From NCBI GenBank assembly GCA_001969505.1, contig LSSK01001804.1, forward strand, positions 1 through 29,541: a stretch of 29,541 bases of DNA. Direction: 5' to 3'. The stretch is from Zancudomyces culisetae (lineage: Eukaryota > Kickxellomycota > Harpellomycetes > Harpellales > Legeriomycetaceae). A program made the translations under genes and the position numbers. The notes under the pieces are model-generated. The model was not told the DNA's origin and did not search any database. It saw only the letters and a list, made by a program, of their open reading frames with translations. The number at the start of each line of letters is the position of its first letter. Position 1 is the stretch's first letter. Shown in pieces: positions 1 to 8,204 of this stretch.

Positions 1-12
1 ACTATAATTATA

Positions 13-1419
13 ATGGGTAAGATAAAGAATACCATGCTTGTTGAGGCAAAGACGTATACAGACAGTAAAGGCTCTGTTTTTACACAACGCCTAGAAGATC
101 ATTATATGATGTATGTCCCAAAAAGCATAAGTAAAGAGTCAATTCTTGACCGTATAACACAGGGATATGGTGGATCTCCTAAAAAGAAAAAGAAAAAAGT
201 TAACAGGCCGTTCAACAGCTTTATCCTATACAGAATGGACAAGATGCCAGAGATAATAAAAGAAACCCCAACATTAAATCAAAAGTATGTCTCACAACAG
301 TGTGCCAAGATGTGGAACAATGAAAAGCCCGAGGTAAAAGAGTGTTATCGTCAAAAGTATGAAAAACTAAAGCTAGAGCACAAGAGGAGGGAGAAAATCG
401 AAAAAAATAAAAACAAGCACTTGTTTTCACAAATACTTATTAACCCAGCACATGCGTCATCCATTGGGCACCAAAACAATAATTTGATAAACAATAGTGC
501 TTTACTTGATAAAAACTTGATGTTACAGAATCACTTTGGCACCAGTAGTATAACTATCAACCCATCTGTTCATCCATTAAACAATAACATGTATGGCTAT
601 AGCAATCAAACGACATCAACAACTTCTGAAATACCACCTCCGTTTGTAAATAACAACGGGATCCCAAAAAATACTATTAGTTGTGAGCATGAGATAGAGT
701 TGTATAATACTGACTGCGGAGCCAATCAATATATTGGTAACAGCTTTGTATTTACTCCACAAAATATATACAGTTCTCCGCCGTCGTGCTACATGTTGGA
801 AGGTAGTTACAACTTTATGTCGAGGGAACGAAGGGTAAACTGCCTTGAGAGTATGAGTAATAGCAGTAATACTACAAAAGGCCACTTATCAAATCTCGGG
901 CTTGATACACCACAATTTAATCTCATTGATAAAACAACGGTCATGTCCAGCGATTCAGGAAAAATATCTCAGCATGTTAATATTTACCACAAACCGGAAA
1001 ATCTTTACAGTGAACCGTCCAATATATTCAACCCTGATACATTCAAGCAGGATATGAGTGTCCTACCATTTAACCTCTTTAATGTACCAGTGAGTGTAGG
1101 TGTAGGTGTAGGTGTGGATAGAATCAAAAGTAGCTTGATTTCTGAGAACAGGATGGCTGAAGGGCGCATATACAATAACTACATTGAAAGCACTTCAAAC
1201 CAAGTACAGCTTTACCCAATGTTGGACTCTTCATCTCGTCTAGTAGATGGAACGTCATGCAGTTCAAATTTCTGTAGTAACACTGTATACACTAGCTCGG
1301 AACAAGTTGATACAACTTTACCAAAAGATAGTTTCAGTAGCAGTTGTTCTGATGATAACACTAATCCATCTATTGTAATACCCAGCTTTCTATACGGAAG
1401 CTCTAGTTTTCAGTACTAA
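13..1419 (+). CDS. HMG-box transcription factor of the fungal mating-type (MATA_HMG/Mc) class
   Basis: Predicted sequence-specific DNA-binding protein, 468 residues, presumably nuclear. A lysine run (about 57-62, KKKKKK, NLS-like) leads straight into an HMG box at about 63-130. The box has NRPFNSFILYRMDK (64-77) and MWNNEKPEVK (100-109), which are closest to the MAT1-2-1/Mc/MATa2 type of box (RPPNAFILYR, MWRNEKPEV). The usual HPGYRY tail is replaced by a Lys/Arg-rich stretch. The remaining 330 residues are Asn/Ser-rich and look disordered, with a short VGVGVGV run near 360. The protein is much longer than typical mating-type HMG proteins (roughly 150-350). The ATG lies 12 bases from the window edge and the frame is open to the edge, so an upstream exon cannot be excluded. 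It could be the mating-type regulator itself or an orphan HMG factor of the Rox1/Ste11 type; sequence alone does not decide. The HMG box is sure, the role is inferred. Confidence 0.85.
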   Translation: MGKIKNTMLVEAKTYTDSKGSVFTQRLEDHYMMYVPKSISKESILDRITQGYGGSPKKKKKKVNRPFNSFILYRMDKMPEIIKETPTLNQKYVSQQCAKMWNNEKPEVKECYRQKYEKLKLEHKRREKIEKNKNKHLFSQILINPAHASSIGHQNNNLINNSALLDKNLMLQNHFGTSSITINPSVHPLNNNMYGYSNQTTSTTSEIPPPFVNNNGIPKNTISCEHEIELYNTDCGANQYIGNSFVFTPQNIYSSPPSCYMLEGSYNFMSRERRVNCLESMSNSSNTTKGHLSNLGLDTPQFNLIDKTTVMSSDSGKISQHVNIYHKPENLYSEPSNIFNPDTFKQDMSVLPFNLFNVPVSVGVGVGVDRIKSSLISENRMAEGRIYNNYIESTSNQVQLYPMLDSSSRLVDGTSCSSNFCSNTVYTSSEQVDTTLPKDSFSSSCSDDNTNPSIVIPSFLYGSSSFQY

Positions 1420-1487
1420 CATTTAGTTTAATTTAAAATATTTCAATCTCTATGTGCTTTCTAATTTTTGATATACACTCGCTCTTA

Positions 1488-1532
1488 ATTATTATTATTA
1501 TTATTATTAGTATTAGTATTAGTATTATTATT
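1488..1532. repeat. ATT/TTAG microsatellite
   Basis: Trinucleotide (ATT) repeats that pass into three TATTAG units and back to ATT. It lies about 70 bases after the HMG stop codon, in the presumed 3' UTR or terminator region. Confidence 0.85.
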
Positions 1533-4091
1533 GAAATATAAATGTAATCAATTAATATATGAGTAACAAGTAGCTATAAGCTCTGCTAAATAGGCACACT
1601 CTGATCTTTAATGAGTACCTATCATTTATACAAAACCAATATACTGGAAGCTGCGAGTACACAGTATAGGCAAAACTTGTCAGCACTATTAGTTCACAAA
1701 AAAATCCAATAACAAGGTATATCAAATTAGGTTTTATGTGCTATACTTGACGCTATTTTTCCTTTGATCAAGTCATTAACTTTGGAACAAATGTGCTGTT
1801 TTGTTGAATATAAACAATAATACGTGGAATAGCCCTTTTCTCTTTGGATCCAAGACTTTAGTATTTGTACAAGAAATATTGTGTTGGTTGAGACTGAAGA
1901 CAATTGTATTTTATGTTTTATTTCACCAGTATCAGAACCTAGTTATTCCTTTGATTGAAATAAAAGAAAATCAGGCGTTTGATTTAGCAGTGTAAAGATT
2001 GAGGTTATAGTAAATCTGTTATATTTTCGTCAGATCTCTCGGATGAGTTCAACCTTACTATGAATATTTTTGGATTTATTTAGAACCGAATATATTAACT
2101 GGAACAAACAGAAACTAAGGTAAACACAAACGTAGCTGGAAGAATTAGCTTTTTAAAATTTTAACATACCTAGGTTCGCGATCTGCGGGCACTCAGTTGT
2201 GTTTGTGTTAGAGTACCACATTTAAATATCGATTCTTCATGCCGAAGTGGCTATTTAATCATCAATCTTTTGAAGTTCTTTACCAGTTTTTGTTCAATAT
2301 CTGAAAATTCTATTAAAGACTCTTTGTGTAAGATGTTTTTGAGATTCTCCGCACAGGCCGAAACTTCTTTGCAGAAAAAGATCATGGGAAATCCTAACAA
2401 AATTAAGCTTCAATTAGTGACACCTTTGTTGTATTTGTGAACATTCTGAATAAATGTAGCATAAAACTTAAACATGAGACAATGGTTTGATGGTTCTATA
2501 TGGCTAGTAACCACTCCCCCTCCTAATAGGCTGTTTTCTTGTAGAGAATGTTTTTTTAGTATTTTTCATTTTCATATTTCTTGAAATGTATTTGTTTTTA
2601 CAGGTGAGATTCTATTTACAATTGTCATAACGAAACAGTAAATATTAGATAGGCGGGATGTGAGTGAATTAATAGCCGAAATTACATTTATAGTGTTATT
2701 TTGATCGGTTACAGCTTTAGGATTGATTATCAACTCATAGACACATACAAAAAAATTCTTTGTAATTGTTTCCAGTTTGCCACACCTTTCATATCGGTAG
2801 TAATTGGATGTAATAATTCCGGATGATATTAAAATGCTGTGTCTTTCCACATACTAAATTTAAATTTTATAGTTGTGTAAATAACAGCTATCCTTCACAT
2901 ATATTTAGAAGTGTAGCGCTAAACGTATCAAACGTTTTGTAAACAGTCTACTCTGGCATTATTTTACTCCATATGTGAACCAAATTTTACAAATTACAAA
3001 CTATTTATTTTTCCTATACATGTAATTCGAAGAGATAGTATATCGTTTAGGGAAAAAAATTGAGCAGCGTTTTATAGAACTTTGTAATTACCATTAATGC
3101 TTAAGAATAAATAGTATCCACCACAAAAACAATGTATAGCGCCAATTCCATTAGTTTTCTTTTTAATAAGCCCTTATTGTATTTTTTTTCCTAAATTGGC
3201 AGAAACAGGACCCAGCAAGTGGATGGTGCAAAGTTCTATATTGGTATCTGGGGATGTTTTTCAAAATAAAAAAACTATAAATTCTAGCAAATGTTTGCCC
3301 AGTAAAGTTGAGGTGACTTGCTGCTTTAAATGTTGCGGAAATTAGAGTAAGTTGAAATTAGAATGGTTTGCTGAAAACCTCCGGAAAATTGAATGGATAG
3401 TTCAAATGCCGAGAAATTTTCAGGATATATCACCAATTAAGTGTTGTGAGATATGTAATATTCCGATATTTGTGTAAATCATTGAGTTTGTTCATTTACT
3501 ACATATTTTTGGGTACTGTTACCCAAAGCAACATTTGAAAAAAAGGTTTGGGAAAATAGAACAAATAGATCAGCGTGGTTATTTTAATGAGCAAAAGTTG
3601 GGCTTTGTTGAAGTTGTGTTGCCTTTATTGAAATAAGTAACTGTTTATCACTAGCAAACAACAATATGGAATTACGTTTGACAGCATTTATTGTGATAGA
3701 AATCCTGAGGTTTTCAGTATTACTAGAGCTTTTTTAATGCTTCTTGAATATGGATTTAAAACCAAAAATGGTTTGCATTTTATGTTTTGGATATAGTTTA
3801 TTGTCCAATTATGTTTGAGCAATCAGAGGTAAGTGCCATTATTGTCAGAATCGTTAAGAAAATATGTAATTTGCTAAAAAGTAAAACTGAAAAAAATTAA
3901 ACGCAAATTATCAATGTTGTAGACACTCGTTTGCTTTGTAATGGAAAAACGGTTTTAATTTCTAAAACAAAGTAATCGATACTGCGCTGTCCAATTACAC
4001 ACAAGTTATTAACTTTGCTTAGTCGAAAAAAACACGTAGAAACATTTATTCCATCGTTTTAGCTTTTTTGCCTTCATTCGCTACTGGCCAT

Positions 4092-4107
4092 AAAAAAATT
4101 TTTTTTT
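4092..4107. promoter_or_regulatory. A7T9 tract upstream of the orphan gene
   Basis: A perfect run of seven A followed by nine T, 175-190 bases before the ATG at 4282. The same A7T9 run occurs at nearly the same distance before SDA1. Poly(dA:dT) tracts disfavour nucleosomes in yeast promoters, and AAAAATTTT is the core of the RRPE element. The role here is inferred. Confidence 0.35.
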
Positions 4108-4281
4108 AAATGAAAATACGCTGAATAGCCAATATTCACCAACACAAATAAGGAATGATTGAAGCTAAAGTCTTGTTTTCAACACTGCTTGTGGTGTTAA
4201 GTATTTAAACTTGGGTTTGTGCAAATAGTATTTGTATGAGTTCTTTTTACAAAAACACTATATAAAACTAGAGGCAAGAAT

Positions 4282-5334
4282 ATGTTTGAAACTCTTAACT
4301 CTGAGCGCATTGATTTAGCCAAAGGAGGTTATAGGAAGATAATACTTTATTCTGAACACAACACATATGGGAGTATTGGAGGAAAGGGCATTCTAATGAA
4401 AACACCAAGCAACAATAATACACAGCCACCAACAATAATAGAGGGTATTCCTGCAGGTATATCTCCAATTCAAAAAAGGGTACATCTACCAGACAAAAAT
4501 GTCACAATGGCTGAAATGCTTCAGCAAAACAGCGTGGAAAAGATCAATTTCTTTGGTTATAACAATAACGGTGTACTAGCAAGATCCAGCTACGAACATG
4601 TAGGAAATACACCCATGTATGATTCATTGCATGTGGATAGCTCCTTTTCTGAAAACGATCTAATCCAAGAATCTGTAAACAGCAAAGCACCAGGGAGTCA
4701 CTTCGCAAAGGCAAAGAAGAAGAGCCTCTTTTCGATTACACAAAATTGCTTGAAAAAGGCGTTTACTAGGAAACCACCCAAGAGTAGTGTTGAACGCCAA
4801 AAGCTTAAAGAGTTGGCGTTTGATGAAGATATCCCAATAAACATATATCCCGAGTTTCTGGATTTTGTACCATTATCATTAAGCAAAGGCTCAATTTCCG
4901 ATTTGAAAACAAAAGTTTCTGGGAAACTCAACGACAAATATCCAACAATTCGTTCATCACAGAGTATGGACGATGAATTGAGTGAACATAGTAATACTTC
5001 ATCGAGCAGATCGTCAGTAACATACGTAGATAAAGAACAAACATCAGCCAACCTTCGAACTTTAAGAACAATATACGTAATAAGCGCCGAAAAACTAAAC
5101 CAAAATAACAAAAGATCTCTTTCCCAAACCGTCTTGATAAAAAATATTATGAGGGCAAGCGAGGATAAGATAGCACGATGTTCGGGTTATGAGTTTGAAA
5201 GTGTTAGCTGTGTAGATTTGGCACTTAGTAGGATGTTTTACAAAGAATACAGTGTTTTTGAACATCCCCCCTCAGACGTTATGAGGTCATATCGAACTCG
5301 TGCTAAAAATAAGAGAGTTTTGGCTGTATACTAG
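4282..5334 (+). CDS. Unrecognised 350-residue serine-rich basic protein
   Basis: I do not recognise this protein. It has a clear ATG, a TATA-like box about 15-25 bases upstream and an uninterrupted frame of 350 codons, with coding-like composition. The N-terminal 140 residues are Asn/Gly/Ser-rich. A basic amphipathic patch follows at about 143-172 (KAKKKSLFSITQNCLKKAF, then RKPPKSS). Then come a conserved-looking segment with DIPINIYPEFLDFVPLSL, a Ser-rich linker (around 225-250), and a C-terminal block from about 260 to 350 (RTLRTIYVISAEKLNQ, CSGYEFESVSCVDLALSRMF) that looks folded. There is no signal peptide or membrane segment. I looked for an alpha-box or homeodomain, as might sit beside a mating-type HMG gene, and found neither. 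It is isolated by about 2.9 kb on each side, as is common for regulated genes in yeasts. Confidence 0.7.
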   Translation: MFETLNSERIDLAKGGYRKIILYSEHNTYGSIGGKGILMKTPSNNNTQPPTIIEGIPAGISPIQKRVHLPDKNVTMAEMLQQNSVEKINFFGYNNNGVLARSSYEHVGNTPMYDSLHVDSSFSENDLIQESVNSKAPGSHFAKAKKKSLFSITQNCLKKAFTRKPPKSSVERQKLKELAFDEDIPINIYPEFLDFVPLSLSKGSISDLKTKVSGKLNDKYPTIRSSQSMDDELSEHSNTSSSRSSVTYVDKEQTSANLRTLRTIYVISAEKLNQNNKRSLSQTVLIKNIMRASEDKIARCSGYEFESVSCVDLALSRMFYKEYSVFEHPPSDVMRSYRTRAKNKRVLAVY

Positions 5335-5644
5335 TCTTTGTATTTTATAACGAGCTCATGAAGCATTCCTTGACCTCAACTTATCTTTTCTAGACTTATC
5401 ATGCCTTACAACTTGACCCATCTTACTTTTTGGTGTCCATTAAACTTGTTTTCATGAATTTACCTTAAAACCAACATTTATAAATCAAGTTTTTTGGTCT
5501 TGTAATTTTACACATTTCTGATTTATAATAAATCTGTTTTTGGCATTATTTCAGATCAAAATTTTCAAAAACTCAATTTTTTGCCTAAAAAATTTGATAA
5601 TATATTTTTAAGTGTGGGGTTTACCTAAAAAGCTTTTTTTTTGT

Positions 5645-5660
5645 AGCGTACAATTTGTAA
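5645..5660 (+). repeat. 16-base direct repeat, copy 1
   Basis: AGCGTACAATTTGTAA, identical to 5991-6006 and 346 bases from it. It contains the near-palindrome TTACAAATTGTA when read on the other strand, so it may be a protein-binding site; this is inference. Confidence 0.6.
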
Positions 5661-5990
5661 AATAAAGAAGTTTTTTGTAAAGCCAAATGTGGTATAAATT
5701 CACGAAGTTTTATCTCGGGTATGGTACTGGTAATAACGGGGGGTAATGTTTGTATTATTTCGTTCATTATGCAAAGTGTGCCTGTATAGCTGCTTTACTG
5801 CGAGTAGCACAAACATTTTGGGGGTAGTGAATGTTTGGATTTTTTTTTGGAAATGAATTAGTTTACGAATATCGTTATCAGTATTTTTGATAAATGGATT
5901 ATCTTGATTTGCAGAAAATTGCTGAAGAAAACTATTACTCTTTTATAAGATCATTAGGTATTGCAAAAGTAATATCTCACCAATAAGTGA

Positions 5991-6006
5991 AGCGTACAAT
6001 TTGTAA
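5991..6006 (+). repeat. 16-base direct repeat, copy 2
   Basis: Second exact copy of AGCGTACAATTTGTAA, in the same orientation as the copy at 5645-5660. The flanks of the two copies differ. Confidence 0.6.
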
Positions 6007-7803
6007 TACGGCGCTTATTGTCAAATAGATAATTCGAGATCCTTCGCTGATCATTGATTAGCTGTGTGTACTTTGTTAGCTCTGTTTTCCTCTAAAGAAA
6101 AAAAAAGCAAAAAGAGATTTGGAATTACGGAGAAGCTGCGGCGTTGAGGGGGGTTGACAGCGAATGTGATTGCTGGTTTTGGTTGTCGTAAGCGATAGAA
6201 TTTTGAGCTACCAGCATAGCCTTTGCTTGGATTATTTTGTTCAGTGTTTTTTGATAAGCTATACATATATCCGTACACACTTACAAAAACGTATTTATGT
6301 GTTGGGTTGTGGTTGCTACTAAGCACAAGTCAGTATTCGTGAATCTTGTCTGATGGGTACTGCGACTTTTAGAACAAAGATTCAAGCTTTTTTTCAATTA
6401 TAACCACATATTCACGCAAAAAGGGGTCCACGTCACATATTTTAATGATGCATGTGATGAGGTGGTATCATAGATGTGGGTAGTTTAATTGTTTCTGATC
6501 GTTTTTTTTTCCTCATTGTTTGGATTTGCATAACCAGGTATCAAGCATCAATGGGAGTGGTAGTTCAGAGGATGCAGAATTTATGTGATTACATGTGGTT
6601 TTCTTATACGCGCAAAATTTTTCAACCTGAATTAAGAATGTTTTGGTCTACGAAGAGTGAATTACTCAAATGATGTCATTACATGAAAAAAGCACATTGT
6701 ATGATTTTTGAGCAATGAAGTGATATGACTCAGAACTTTTTTATTTTATTATACAGGTTTCGTTTGTATTACTGTTTCCCACAAAGCTAAAAAAAAAGGA
6801 AAACAAAATAGAAAAAACCGGGATTGAGATGTAGGGTGGAAGGAAAGAGGAAGGATAAACTGTTCTTGTAACACTAACTACTGACTACATAACTAGTTGG
6901 CCCGTATTTATCATTCATAGCACATTCCATCTATATTCAGATAGCACAAAGATAAATGTATTGTTTTTATATTCCTCCTCCTTCTCCATAAAAAGACAAA
7001 AAATTTTGAGTTCATCGCAGGTTGTTTTATTCTAACATATGCAATTTCCACAAAAATAGTTATATCTCTAAATATGGAAAATACAGATAATATACGCAAT
7101 TAAATACTCACATACCTTGGAATTGCCAAAGTTATTAGAGTATATGGGAAAATGCCAATATGTTACATTTACACAATTCTGGAAAAAGGTTTATTTCAAC
7201 ATTTGGATAGAGTATGCTTTATTCAACGCACACATGGGCTGTTTTTTTCTTGTTGTAGTGATATTATAAACAGGATGATGTTTATCAAAAAAAAAATCGT
7301 ATCATTTCTTGCACACTAAGGTCGGGATAAGGGGGGGATTTCCACTCTAGCAAAAAGTAGTCATGAATTGTACTTGTGCATATCAAAAAAGCATTACATA
7401 TAACTATGTCCTCGATCATCCATAAAAATACACTGGACTATTTTAAGAAGGGAAGGGACAAGGGGGATGGGGACCTGGTTGTCTCGTTTATAAATCTATT
7501 GAACATAGTATAAATCATGGTTTCTCTGCAAAGATGTAAATAATGGGTATCAACAAAAACTATACAATTGATTGCTACTCAGAAATTAAAGACACTACAC
7601 CCTTTTTTATTCTGTACATAATGGTAAAGTATGTGGTTTAAAAAAAAATGTTGTTGATCAATTCCAGAGTAGTGTACTAAAAAAAGGATAAAATGTATTG
7701 AAGAAGGGTACAGGCGACTTAAAAGTACTACTATTTACACTGCTTCCAGTAGTGTTACCATTGTAAATCCCGCTGCATTTGCTTAAAGTTAGTAGTTTTG
7801 ATT

Positions 7804-7809
7804 CACGTG
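7804..7809. promoter_or_regulatory. E-box CACGTG in the SDA1 upstream region
   Basis: TCACGTGG context, the kind of site bound by Cbf1/bHLH proteins in yeasts. It lies about 395 bases before the SDA1 start. A single hexamer can occur by chance, so this is weak evidence. Confidence 0.3.
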
Positions 7810-8027
7810 GATCATTATAAAAATGTCCAAAATGTGAGAATGGCCAACAGGTCAAGTATTAGTATAGCCTGAGAAAATTATAGTATATAGTACTTGGAAG
7901 TTCATGGGACAAAATAATGCAAAGAGAATCGCTTTGTTTCTTCCCTCCTCGCAGAGTTTTTTCTACCTTTTTTCTATGCTTGTTTTTATTATTATTGTTT
8001 TATTTTTTAAAAAAAAAGCCATCAGCT

Positions 8028-8043
8028 AAAAAAATTTTTTTTT
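8028..8043. promoter_or_regulatory. RRPE-like A7T9 element upstream of SDA1
   Basis: Seven A followed by nine T, 162-177 bases before the SDA1 ATG. It contains the AAAAATTTT core of the RRPE element that marks ribosome-biogenesis promoters in yeasts, which fits SDA1. I found no exact PAC element (GATGAG) next to it; the nearest is GATGAAAAG at 8049. Confidence 0.4.
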
Positions 8044-8204
8044 AATTTGATGAAAAGCCAAAATAAAAATAAAAATAAAAATGAATGTATAACAATATTT
8101 AAGTTCGTTTTAAAAGCTAGCATAGGTTATGAATATAAGGTAGCTGGCTATAAACACAACCTATTCAATAAAAAAAGTATAGAAAATATAAACAAACAAC
8201 AAGA

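Larger units (their letters stand above)
1420..4281. other. 2.86 kb intergenic stretch, no convincing gene
   Basis: AT-rich DNA between the HMG gene and the orphan gene. The only open frames are short (up to about 90 codons), begin at non-ATG codons and have no family resemblance. I saw no tRNA with paired A and B boxes and no snRNA signature. A TTA/TTAG microsatellite lies just after the HMG gene. An A7T9 tract (4092-4107) and a TATA-like CTATATAAAA (4258-4267) lie just before the orphan gene, so the right end is its promoter. A non-coding RNA inside cannot be excluded by eye. Confidence 0.6.
5335..8204. other. 2.87 kb intergenic stretch, no convincing gene
   Basis: AT-rich DNA between the orphan gene and SDA1. 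Open frames are short, mostly start at non-ATG codons and match nothing I know. It holds a perfect 16-base direct repeat (5645-5660 and 5991-6006), a CACGTG E-box (7804-7809) and an A7T9 tract (8028-8043); the last two lie in the SDA1 promoter. Confidence 0.6.

Noticed and set aside
1801-1995. 64-codon open frame.
   Set aside because: Starts at TTG, which is not a usual eukaryotic start, and has no coding signature.
2173-2185. GGTTCGCGATC, similar to a tRNA B box.
   Set aside because: The T-stem does not pair and no A box lies at the right distance.
4282-5334. Possibility that the orphan gene is a mating-type alpha-box or homeodomain protein.
   Set aside because: The alpha-box core and the homeodomain WFxNxR motif are both absent from its 350 residues.
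6051-6326. Minus-strand frame of 91 codons.
   Set aside because: Starts at GTG and looks like translated AT-rich spacer.
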